Below, in pieces: positions 16,403 through 24,022 of a stretch of DNA of 59,942 bases. The position numbers and the translations under genes are program-made. Each line of letters begins with the position of its first letter. Within the stretch, counting starts at the first letter, position 1. Under the pieces are notes generated by a model. It was not told where the DNA came from. It worked only from the letters and a program-made list of their open reading frames with translations, and did not search any database. Source of the stretch: JBPCQA01 sp050998615 (GTDB lineage: Bacteria; Actinomycetota; Actinomycetes; Propionibacteriales; Nocardioidaceae); assembly GCA_050998615.1 (NCBI GenBank), contig JBPCQA010000035.1, positions 1-59,942 of the forward strand, given 5' to 3'.

Positions 16403-16476
16403 TGCGGCCGATGAGATTCGAACTCACACTGTCACGGACCTAAACCGTGTGCCTCCTGCCGTTGGGCTACGGCCGC
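16403..16476 (-). tRNA. tRNA with UAG anticodon, Leu by anticodon but class I in shape
   Basis: The minus strand folds as a full cloverleaf of 74 nt: acceptor GCGGCCG/CGGCCGC, 3-bp D stem GCC/GGC, anticodon stem CACGG/CCGTG with loop TTTAGGT (anticodon TAG), T stem GTGAG/CTCAT with loop TTCGAAT, discriminator A. CCA is not encoded. A UAG anticodon reads CUA/CUG leucine codons, but bacterial tRNA-Leu normally has a long variable arm; here the variable loop is only 5 nt (ACAGT). All stems pair well, so it does not look degraded. Confidence 0.8.
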
Positions 16477-16567
16477 TCAGCGCTCATCATACGAGAGACG
16501 CGTTCGACCGCCTCGAACGCGCGTGCCGCCAGCCGGCGAAGCCCGCTGAGCCCCAAAGTGGGAAGGT

Positions 16568-17031
16568 TCAGACGCCGAGGTCTTTGCGGAGCCTGGCGAC
16601 ATGGCCGGTCGCCTTGACGTTATACATCGCCTTCTCGATCACTCCATCGGCGTCGATGACGAACGTCGAGCGGAGCACGCCAACCACCGTCTTGCCGTAC
16701 AGCTGCTTCTCTCCGAAGGCGCGGACGCCAAGAGCACGGCCTGGTCGGGATCAGCGAGGAGAGGAAACGTCAGTCCCTCGTGTTCGCGAAACTCGGCGAG
16801 CTTTTCAGGGGTGTCTGGCGACAGCCCCAACACGGCGTACCCGGCTGACACGAACGGCTCGAGGGAGTCTCGGAAGTCGCAGGCTTGGGTGGTGCATCCG
16901 GGTGTCATGGCAGCCGGATACACGTAGAGGATCACCTTCTTGCCACGGAAGTCACTCAGGCTGACCTTGTTGTTCGAGTCATCGCACAGCGTGAACCGGG
17001 GAGCCAGCTCGCCGGGTTCGAGTCTGGTCAT
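16568..17031 (-). pseudogene. bcp: Frameshifted bacterioferritin comigratory protein (peroxiredoxin)
   Basis: The first ~98 codons encode a Prx-Q/BCP peroxiredoxin: LEPGELAPRFTLCDDSNNKV, peroxidatic Cys in MTPGCTTQACDFRD and LSPDTPEKLAEFREHEG. After LLADPDQAVLLAS the frame is lost; continuing one base over (from about 16718-16727) restores FGEKQLYGKTVVGVLRSTFV...ARLRKDLGV and a stop at 16568-16570. One deleted base explains it. In frame the product is 130 residues with a scrambled tail. The usual Lys before MTPGC is Ala. It neighbours DUF3618 and a GroES-like gene, as in relatives. A sequencing error cannot be excluded. Confidence 0.82.
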
Positions 17032-17187
17032 GGCGCTCTCCTACGGATCCGGGGTGAACAACCTTTGCCGCTGAATCTTCCCATGCGCCGGCTCGGCGGG
17101 CCGACGTACCCCTCGGCGAGCCGGCAACGGACGTGCAAGACTAAAGCCCGCGCTCTACCCTCGCCCACCGATTCAGCAGGAGGACCC

Positions 17188-17442
17188 GTGAGCCCGGCAG
17201 TACGCACCCAAAATGAGATCGCGACCGAGATCGCCACGACCCGCAACCAGCTTGCGGCGACGATCGATCAGCTGGTCTATCGGGCACACCCCAAGACGAT
17301 CGCAAAGCGCCAGCTGGCCGCCACCAGGGCGAAGTTCGTGTTGCCGAACGGTGACCCGGATAAGGAGATGATCATCAAGGTGGCTGGGGGCGCGGTAGGT
17401 GTGCTCGCCACGATCGTGACGCTTCGCAAGCTCCTCGGTTAA
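17188..17442 (+). CDS. DUF3618 family small protein
   Basis: An 84-residue protein. A charged helix (QNEIATEIATTRNQLAATID) and basic middle segment are followed by a C-terminal membrane-inserting helix (AGGAVGVLATIVTLRKLLG). The GTG at 17188 is chosen because of AGCAGGAGGA directly upstream; the same frame is open much further up but lies antisense to bcp. DUF3618 genes commonly sit beside bcp in actinobacteria. Function unknown; a membrane-anchored coiled-coil role is inferred. Confidence 0.85.
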   Translation: MSPAVRTQNEIATEIATTRNQLAATIDQLVYRAHPKTIAKRQLAATRAKFVLPNGDPDKEMIIKVAGGAVGVLATIVTLRKLLG

Positions 17443-17489
17443 CGCTGCGACCCGGTGGCTCTCGAAACTTCACATATCAAGGACTCTAC

Positions 17490-17828
17490 GTGAGTAAGTC
17501 GAGCCTCGTCGACGACAAACTGCCCATCCGGATGCTGCATGACCGCGTGCTCGTATCGGTCGACACCGAGGCCGGCGAGCGGAAGTCGTCGGCCGGCATC
17601 GTGATCCCTGCGACCGCGGCAATGGGCCGGCGGCTGGCTTGGGCGCGGGTTGCCGGCGTCGGCGCGAATGTCCGCACCGTTGAAGTTGGCGACCGGGTCC
17701 TCTTCGATCCCGAAGACAAGGCCGAGGTCGAGGTACGGCGCGAGACCTACGTGCTGCTGCGGGAGCGTGACCTGCACGCGGTGGCCTCCGAGCGCCTCCA
17801 AGGCGGCGGTACCGGCCTCTACCTGTAG
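17490..17828 (+). CDS. GroES-like (Cpn10 family) protein
   Basis: A 112-residue chaperonin-10 fold protein: IRMLHDRVLVSVDTEAGERKSSAGIVIP matches the GroES N-terminal strand and mobile loop region, and VGDRVLFDPEDKAEVEV the barrel. It has an N-terminal extension and a divergent C terminus (LHAVASERLQGGGTGLYL), so it is probably a paralogue and not the main co-chaperonin; no groEL is adjacent. GTG start 17490 with AAGGAC upstream. Confidence 0.85.
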   Translation: MSKSSLVDDKLPIRMLHDRVLVSVDTEAGERKSSAGIVIPATAAMGRRLAWARVAGVGANVRTVEVGDRVLFDPEDKAEVEVRRETYVLLRERDLHAVASERLQGGGTGLYL

Positions 17829-17876
17829 TGCGCACGCGGATGGCTTCCACCGGACCACCCTGACGGCTCGACCGGA

Positions 17877-19283
17877 TTAGGGGAGGAGCCGGCCCATCCA
17901 GGCCTCGACGTCGTCAGCGCTGCGCGGCAGCGCTCCGGACAGGTTGCGACAGCCGTCGTTGGTGACCAAGACGTCGTCTTCGATGCGGATGCCGATCCCG
18001 CGTAACCGCTCGGGCACCAGCAGGTCACTGGACTGGAAGTAGAGCCCAGGCTCAACGGTCAGCACCATGCCTGGCTCGAGCTTGCCCTCGTGATAGGCCT
18101 CCTTACGGGCGGCCGAGCAGTCGTGTACGTCGAGACCCAGCATGTGCCCCGTGCCGTGGAGCGTCCAGCGCCGGTAGACGCTGCTCTCCTTCTCCATCGC
18201 CTCGGCCGGCGAGCACGGCAGGATGCCGATGTCGGCCAGGCCGTGGGCGAGCACGGTCATCGCCGCCTCGTGGAAGTCCCGGAAGAGCGCGCCGGGCTTG
18301 ACCGCAGCCATGCCGGCCGTCTGAGCGGCGTGCACCAAGTTGTAGAGGTCTCGTTGCTCTGCACTGAAGGTGCCGGTGACCGGGAGCGTGCGGGTGACGT
18401 CTGCCGTGTAGAGAGAACGGTTCTCCACCCCCATGTCGAGCAAGAGCAGTTGGCCAGGCGTGACCGCACCGTCGTTGTCGATCCAGTGCAGGGTCGTCGC
18501 GTGCGGGCCGCCTGCCACGATGCACTCGTAACCAACATCGTTGCCATTGGCTCGCGCCCGCCGCCAAAACGTGCCCTCGATCCAGCGCTCGCCATGCCGT
18601 CGTACGTCGTCCCACTCGCGCACGGAGTCCTCGAAGCCGAGGATGGTCGAGTCGATGGCATCTTGCAGCTCAGCGACCTCCCAGTCGTCCTTGACGAGCC
18701 GCATTTCGGCCAGGTACGTCGCTAGCTCCGCGTCCGCGGCCTGGTCCGGATGTGGCGCTACCAACGCATCGACGTCGGAATCGACGCCACGATAGACGCG
18801 CGCCACCGTGGTGGCCGCGAGGAACTTGGGGAGCTCGTAGATGTGACGGCACCTGACGCCGTACATCTCCTCGGCCTCGACGAGCGACCGCCGCCGGCCG
18901 GCCCACGCCTCGCCGTATCGGCCATCACGCCAGAAGGCGTCGTCACTCTTCGCGTGTCGAGGACGGAAGAACAGCGTGGCGTCACCGTCGTCGAGCACGA
19001 GCACCGCGTCGGACGTCTGGTTACCGCTGAAGTAGACGTGCCCGGTATCGACCCGGAAGCGGTAGTCGGTGTCGTTCGCGCGGGGGGTGAGCGGTCCGGC
19101 GGGCAGGATCAAACGCTCGCCGGGGAAGCGCTGGCTCAGTTTGTCTCGGCGTAGCCGTGCCCACCGAGCCACCTCGAGCTGCTCGACCGCGTCTTCGTCG
19201 TCGGCCCAACCCTCGCGCATGAACTCCACCAGCGCATCGCTGGCGGGAACCGGGTAGGTGGCGGGATGGAAACGATCAGACAT
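17877..19283 (-). CDS. pepP: Xaa-Pro aminopeptidase (aminopeptidase P, M24B)
   Basis: A 468-residue manganese metallopeptidase releasing N-terminal residues ahead of proline. The AMP-N domain covers about residues 30-165 (ILPAGPLTPRANDTDYRFR) and the pita-bread catalytic domain follows: dimetal ligands in LLLDMGVENRSLYTADVTRT (Asp, Asp), HGTGHMLGLDVHD (His) and LTVEPGLYF plus IRIEDDVLV (Glu, Glu). ATG 19283 is chosen over the GTG at 19289 because AGGAG is spaced 5 nt from the ATG and would overlap the GTG. Its start overlaps the end of the broken MFS gene. Confidence 0.94.
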   Translation of the reverse strand: MSDRFHPATYPVPASDALVEFMREGWADDEDAVEQLEVARWARLRRDKLSQRFPGERLILPAGPLTPRANDTDYRFRVDTGHVYFSGNQTSDAVLVLDDGDATLFFRPRHAKSDDAFWRDGRYGEAWAGRRRSLVEAEEMYGVRCRHIYELPKFLAATTVARVYRGVDSDVDALVAPHPDQAADAELATYLAEMRLVKDDWEVAELQDAIDSTILGFEDSVREWDDVRRHGERWIEGTFWRRARANGNDVGYECIVAGGPHATTLHWIDNDGAVTPGQLLLLDMGVENRSLYTADVTRTLPVTGTFSAEQRDLYNLVHAAQTAGMAAVKPGALFRDFHEAAMTVLAHGLADIGILPCSPAEAMEKESSVYRRWTLHGTGHMLGLDVHDCSAARKEAYHEGKLEPGMVLTVEPGLYFQSSDLLVPERLRGIGIRIEDDVLVTNDGCRNLSGALPRSADDVEAWMGRLLP

Positions 19284-20407
19284 GCGCACTCCTCACAACG
19301 TCGATCTCCCCATTATCCACCCGAGCCGGCGCGGCCTGCTGTGCTCTGGCGAGCCGCCAGGCGACCGCCACCGCCAGCACGTTGATGCCGACATGGCCGA
19401 GGACGAAGACGTGCGGCAGGTGCATTGCCAGCAGCAGGCCAGCGATCAGCGGTCCTGCGGCGCTGATGCCCGTACGCAGGGCGGCCAACGCGCCAAGCGT
19501 CGTACCGACCCTCCCCGGTGGCGCCGTAGCGGCGGCCAGCGAACTGAGCATCGGCGCGTACATCGTCTCGCCGACCGCAAAGACACCGAACGACACCACA
19601 AACAGCAGACTCGCCGCGGCTGGCGCGGCGAACAGCGCAAGCTCCAGCAGCAACCAGGTCGCCCCACCCGCAGAGACTGCAAGGCAAAGGCGGGCAGCCC
19701 GGTCTCGAACTGCGCGTAGAAGCCGGCCGCAAGCAGCATGGACGCCACGGCCAGCAGCCGAACTTGCCGGATGCCGATCAACCGCCGATAAGTTGCCCAC
19801 CCGCCGAGCTCGCGGCTTAGCGGTTCGCTCGGTGTCACGCCGGCGGTGGCGTACGACGGCGTGCGGGCCGCCACGCCGATCAGGGCCGCGGCAGCCGTGA
19901 AGCCGACGGCGGCGGCACCGAAGGCCGGCCACACCCCCGACGGGGTTCGCAAGTCGATGACCCAGCCGGCGACGAAGGAGCCGACCGCCATGCCCAGGGC
20001 CGAGCCGGTGAACTGGTAGGCGAAAGTCTTTCGCCGGTCGGCAGGTAGCACACAGTCGAGCACCAGCACCGACGTGGCGGGCATCGACGCGGTGATCGCC
20101 GCACCGAAGAGCAGAATGGCCCCGAGGAACTGCCACGCCGTGCTCGCGAATCCCATCGCGACGCAGGCGGCGGCAGCGAACAGGGAAAACACCACCGCAA
20201 GCGAGCCAGCCGAGTATCGGTCGGCGAGTCTCCCGGCGAAGGGCGCCGTGACGACGGCACCGATGCAGAAGAGAGTCCCCGTCAGGACCCGCCGACGATA
20301 ACCCACTGCCTGGCATCGACGACATAGGCGTACTGGTAGGGGAGGATCGTCCCCCACCCGAGGCTGCCGGCGAACGATGCGGCTGTGATCAGCCGAGCGC
20401 GACCCAT
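19276..20407 (-). pseudogene. MFS exporter with two frameshifts
   Basis: Three pieces in different frames make one ~375-residue MFS transporter. Piece 1 (ATG 20407) reads ITAASFAGSLGWGTILPYQY and ends at a TGA near 20283. Piece 2 reads VLTGTLFCIGAVVTAPFAGR through LPAFALQS. Piece 3 reads AGGATWLLLELALFAAPAAA to a stop at 19276. The first break fits loss of one C from the C-run at 20288-20290; the second fits a two-base GA duplication at 19672-19675, since removing it restores LQSAGGATW. It is divergent from an intact marR gene with duplicated operator-like sites, so it was probably a MarR-regulated drug pump. Confidence 0.82.
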
Positions 20408-20488
20408 GGTTGGTTGAGCTGCACCTTTCTCCGAGAGCAGTTGGGTTGTGTCCAGCCCCAGTCCCGTGCGAAAAGAGAGTCGTCAGAC

Positions 20489-20560
20489 CGATAAGCTTCG
20501 AGATAGAATAGTCCGATATCAAAGTCTACAATCTGCAAGCGATAAGCTTCGAGATCGAAT
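20489..20560. promoter_or_regulatory. Duplicated MarR operator-like sites between MFS pseudogene and marR
   Basis: A 21-bp direct repeat, CGATAAGCTTCGAGAT-N-GAAT, occurs at 20489-20509 and 20540-20560, differing at one base; the start-to-start distance is 51 bp (about five helical turns). The second copy contains the inverted pair TTCGA-GA-TCGAA. One copy sits towards the MFS start (20407), the other 24 bp before marR (20585). This arrangement fits a MarR dimer on each divergent promoter. Confidence 0.65.
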
Positions 20561-20584
20561 TGTGTGATGTGGCACACTGCAGGT

Positions 20585-21112
20585 ATGGCGCGCAAGCCGT
20601 CTCAGCCGCCCGAGAGTTCGGCTGCCGAGAGCTATCGCAAGGATGTCGCGGTCTTCGTGGCCGCCGGCGGTGACGAGTCTGTGCAGCGGGTCATCACCGC
20701 CGTACACGGGCTGGCGCGTCGGCTCAACCAGTGGTATGACCGGCAACTCGCCGACCTCGATGTGACCGCGGGTGAGTGGGCGGTGATTAGCAAGCTGGTT
20801 CGCGACGGGGACGTCAAGGGGCTGACGCCCAGTGAGCTGGCCGACGCGGCCAACGTGGCTCCCTCGTCGATGACTCATCGGCTCGATCGGATGGCCGAGC
20901 GCGGGCTCATCTATCGGTCGACGGATCCCGAGAATCGGGTTCGGGTGCGGGTGGCATTGGCCGACAACGGTTGGCAGCTCTTTCGTAGCGCGATCCGGGA
21001 GTCCAACATGCTCGAGTCCGACATCTTGCGGGCGTTGTCGGTGCCGAAACGCAAGCAGCTTGCCGAACTGTTGGAAGGCGCCATCGAGGGTCTGGACAAG
21101 CTCGAGGGTTAG
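20585..21112 (+). CDS. MarR-family transcriptional regulator
   Basis: A 175-residue MarR protein. Helical dimerisation segments flank the winged helix: TPSELADAANVAPSSMTHRL is the helix-turn-helix and IYRSTDPENRVRVRVALADNG the wing. ATG 20585 (MARKPSQ) is preferred to the upstream in-frame ATGs at 20564/20567, which lie in the operator-proximal region. It is divergent from the frameshifted MFS pump that it presumably represses; the regulator itself is intact. Confidence 0.92.
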   Translation: MARKPSQPPESSAAESYRKDVAVFVAAGGDESVQRVITAVHGLARRLNQWYDRQLADLDVTAGEWAVISKLVRDGDVKGLTPSELADAANVAPSSMTHRLDRMAERGLIYRSTDPENRVRVRVALADNGWQLFRSAIRESNMLESDILRALSVPKRKQLAELLEGAIEGLDKLEG

Positions 21113-21212
21113 CCCTGCTTACGGTGTGCTTTGAGAGCCTTCGGCTCTGCGACGGCCGATCTGCGGTTACTAGCAGCGACTGGGCGGGTCCACCGGATTA
21201 GTCTTCCCGATC

Positions 21213-22451
21213 ATGGCCGCGGAAATCACCTCTCTCGTGCTGCTTGCCACGGTGCTCGCCGCGGCCGTGGTCCGTCCGCACGGGCTTCCGGAGGTCTTCG
21301 TGGCGGTGCCGGCCGCCGGCATCGCGCTGATCACTGGGATCGTCAGCGGTGCCGACGTGCACGACGAGACGAGACGACTACTGCCCATCGGGCTCTTTCT
21401 CGCCGCCGTCTTGGTGCTTGCCCAGGTTTGTGCCGCCGAGGGGCTTTTCGACGCTGCCGGGCATGCGCTGGCCCGATACAGCAAGGGGTTTCCCCGTCGG
21501 CTGCTCACCTCGGTGTTCGTGTTGTCGGCGGCGGTGACCTCTGTGCTGAGCCTCGACGCCACAGTGGTGTTGTTGACCCCGGTCGTCTTCGCCACCGCTG
21601 CTCGGGTCCATTCCTCACCGCGGCCACACGTCTACGCCGCCGGCCATCTCGCGAACTCCTCCTCTCTGCTGCTTCCGATGGGCAACCTCACCAACTTATT
21701 GGCGCTCGCGGCGAGCGGTCTCACGCTGGCACACTTCGCGTCGCTGATGCTCTTGCCGTGGTTATTGGTGTTGACCGTCGAGTACGCCGTTTTCCGGCTC
21801 TACTTTCGCGCTGACCTGGTCGATCCGGCCGAACCCGTGACACCGACCGATGAGGTTGTGGCTCCCCGCTTCGCGATCGGAGTCCTGATTGTTGCGCTGG
21901 TGGGCTTCATCGTGGGCTCGTTCTTCCAGGTGCCGCCGTACTGGATCGCGATCGCCGCGGCCCTCGTGCTCGGCGTCCATGCGCTCGTGCACGGGCTCAT
22001 CCGGCCCGTCGGTTTGGTCAAAGCGATCGATCTGCCGTTCTTGCTGTTCGTGTACGGATTGGCCGTCGTGGTACGCGGCGTGGTCGACCATGGCCTCGGC
22101 GCCTGGATCGATCATGTGCTGCCGCCGAGCGAGGGACTGGTCGACCTGCTGCTGTTCGCGGCAATCGCCGCGGTGCTCGCCAACCTGGTCAACAACTTGC
22201 CGGCGTTGCTGATCTTGTTGACGCCCGCTGCCGCCGTTGGCCCGGTTGCGGTGCTTGCCGTGCTGATCGGGGTCAACCTTGGGCCTAACCTTAGCTATCC
22301 CGGATCACTGGCGACCCTGTTATGGCGCCGGGTGCTTGCCGAGCGGGGCTTGTCACCGGATCTGCGCAGGTTCACCACGCTCGGCGTGCTGACCGTGCCA
22401 GCGGGCATCGTGTTGGCGGTGTTGGCGCTGTGGGCGGCATCGTCGCTCTAA
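21213..22451 (+). CDS. ArsB/NhaD (ion transporter superfamily) permease
   Basis: A 412-residue integral membrane protein with about 11-12 hydrophobic segments. Conserved IT-superfamily features are VTSVLSLDATVVLLTPVVFA, the NSSSLLLPMGNLTNLLAL hairpin and a second half with VLANLVNNLPALLIL and GVNLGPNLSYPGSLATLLW. These match ArsB-type arsenite exporters and related Na+/H+ or dicarboxylate carriers. No arsR, arsC or arsA is nearby, so an arsenite role is not supported by context. It starts at ATG 21213, 100 bp after marR on the same strand. Confidence 0.82.
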   Translation: MAAEITSLVLLATVLAAAVVRPHGLPEVFVAVPAAGIALITGIVSGADVHDETRRLLPIGLFLAAVLVLAQVCAAEGLFDAAGHALARYSKGFPRRLLTSVFVLSAAVTSVLSLDATVVLLTPVVFATAARVHSSPRPHVYAAGHLANSSSLLLPMGNLTNLLALAASGLTLAHFASLMLLPWLLVLTVEYAVFRLYFRADLVDPAEPVTPTDEVVAPRFAIGVLIVALVGFIVGSFFQVPPYWIAIAAALVLGVHALVHGLIRPVGLVKAIDLPFLLFVYGLAVVVRGVVDHGLGAWIDHVLPPSEGLVDLLLFAAIAAVLANLVNNLPALLILLTPAAAVGPVAVLAVLIGVNLGPNLSYPGSLATLLWRRVLAERGLSPDLRRFTTLGVLTVPAGIVLAVLALWAASSL

Positions 22452-22485
22452 GAGCCTCTCGAAACAGTGCCCGGCCCGTGTGGAC

Positions 22486-22516
22486 GGTCGAGACGGCCGC
22501 AAAGCCTCCTCACCGG
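22486..22516. repeat. Degenerate copy of intergenic repeat family 1
   Basis: GGTCGAGACGGCCGC followed by CCTCCTCACCGG matches the core of the 16337 element, but the AACCACC end is eroded. It lies just after the ArsB-like gene. The rest of the 470-bp gap to 22921 holds the promoter and leader described next, and no gene. Confidence 0.5.
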
Positions 22517-22624
22517 TCGCACCGCTTGGAGTCGCTGAACGTGACGAACATACGACAGTATTAGCTGCCCCTTGGGACTGTCTATTACCAACTTCGTAGT
22601 AGAGTGACATCACGAGCGCAGCAG

Positions 22625-22921
22625 TATGATTCGGTTGGTGCTTTGCCAGGCCATCTCATGTCATGCTTTGCACTGCCAACCAGCCAAGCGCCGGACGACA
22701 ACGTCGGTCACCTGACGGGTCGACATGGCGCCGTCAACCGAGATGAGGACGCATTCCGTGGCGACCGGTGATCAGGGGCATCGCTTTGGCGGGTTCGTGC
22801 GGCTGTCGCGTGACCCTCTCAAGACGACCCTGAATCGTCGTGATGCGACCTCAGGGTGTCGGGCGCACTATCGGGGCCTTCCCCGATAGCCTGAGCCGCC
22901 AGTGACAACCAGGCTGGAGCC
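22625..22921 (+). promoter_or_regulatory. Candidate promoter and structured leader of the UPF0104/GT4/PIG-L operon
   Basis: TATGAT at 22625-22630 is a strong -10 candidate with GTGACA at 22604-22609 (15-bp spacing, slightly short). The roughly 285-nt leader carries two hairpins close to the start: ACCCTGA (22827-22833) with TCAGGGT (22851-22857), and CTATCGGGG (22868-22876) with CCCCGATAG (22881-22889) around a CCTT loop. The second ends 32 bp before the ATG and could regulate translation or attenuate transcription. No known riboswitch is recognised. Confidence 0.45.
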
Positions 22922-24022
22922 ATGAACCGACCACCACCATCAGCGACCCGCACCCCACACCCGGTGGTGGGCCGAGTCGTGCGGATCTCGTTGTCGCTCG
23001 GAGTCGCGGTGGTCTTGTATTTCGGTGTCATCCCCCTGCTCGCGAAGGCTCCGTGGTCGGCGATCGTTGGCGCGCTCGGCAGCCTGTCAGTCAAGCAGAT
23101 CGCCTTGCTGGCGGTGATCTGGTTCAGTGGCTTGTTCGCACATTCCTACGTGTTGACGGCCGCTATGCCGCCTCTGTCGCATCGACGCGCGCTTGCTCTG
23201 AACCTGACCGGCAGCGCCGTCTCGAATCTCTTCCCGTGTGGTGGGGCCGTCGGCGTCAGCCTCAACTACGCGATGAGTCGCACCTGGGGGTTCAGTAGAC
23301 CGGCATTCACGCTTTACACGTTCGTCACGAATTTGTGGGACGTGATGACGAAGCTGAGTCTTCCGGCGCTGGCGTTGGCCGGGTTACTGCTTACCAATGA
23401 CGTCGCAAGACTGCAGCTTGCCACGATCGCGGCCGGGGCGCTGGTGGTGCTGGTCGTGCTTGTCCTGCTCGTCGTAGCGGCAATGTGGAGTGAGTGGGTG
23501 GCATCGGTGCTGGGCCGCGTGCTGGGGCGGGCCGTCGGCGGCGTACTCAAAGCGGTCCGGTCCAACCGCACCGTCGATCTCGAGCACGTCGTCGTCGAGC
23601 TTCGGCGCGAGAGCCTGGCATTGCTCAAGCGCGGCTGGGGCCAGCTCTCGCTCGGCATGCTTGCGTATTCGGCTCTTCAGGCGCTGTTGTTGTGGTCATG
23701 CCTGCACATGCTCGGCACCACGTTGACCATGCCGGAGATCTTTGCCGGGTACGCCGTCGAGCGGGTGCTCAGCTTGGCCGTCATCACTCCGGGCGGAACG
23801 GGAGTGGTCGAGGTGGGGATGACAGCATTGCTCCTGGCCTTCGGAGGTGATCCGGTTCTCACAGTCGCCGGGGTGTTGATCTATCGAGCCTTCACGTTCG
23901 GCCTCGAGATACCCGTCGGCGGGGTCGGCCTGCTGGTCTGGTTATGGCGACAGCGCGGCCGGGCCAAAATGAACGTTCGCTCCGCCGCGCCTTACCCCTC
24001 ATACCCGCCGGACGTGGCATGA
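22922..24022 (+). CDS. UPF0104 / LPG-synthase-TM family membrane protein
   Basis: A 366-residue polytopic protein with about 8 membrane helices from the family shared with the flippase half of MprF (lysylphosphatidylglycerol synthetase TM region). Typical elements are LNLTGSAVSNLFPCGGAVGVSLNYAMSR and the C-terminal YAVERVLSLAVITPGGTGVVEVGMT. There is no aminoacyl-transfer domain. First gene of a three-gene operon; its TGA overlaps the next ATG (ATGA). Proteins of this family next to glycosyltransferases are suspected lipid or glycolipid translocases; that role here is inference. Confidence 0.85.
   Translation: MNRPPPSATRTPHPVVGRVVRISLSLGVAVVLYFGVIPLLAKAPWSAIVGALGSLSVKQIALLAVIWFSGLFAHSYVLTAAMPPLSHRRALALNLTGSAVSNLFPCGGAVGVSLNYAMSRTWGFSRPAFTLYTFVTNLWDVMTKLSLPALALAGLLLTNDVARLQLATIAAGALVVLVVLVLLVVAAMWSEWVASVLGRVLGRAVGGVLKAVRSNRTVDLEHVVVELRRESLALLKRGWGQLSLGMLAYSALQALLLWSCLHMLGTTLTMPEIFAGYAVERVLSLAVITPGGTGVVEVGMTALLLAFGGDPVLTVAGVLIYRAFTFGLEIPVGGVGLLVWLWRQRGRAKMNVRSAAPYPSYPPDVA

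Noticed and set aside
21213..22451. Naming the IT-superfamily permease as an arsenite exporter
   Set aside because: No arsR, arsC or arsA nearby and the family also contains Na+/H+ and carboxylate carriers.
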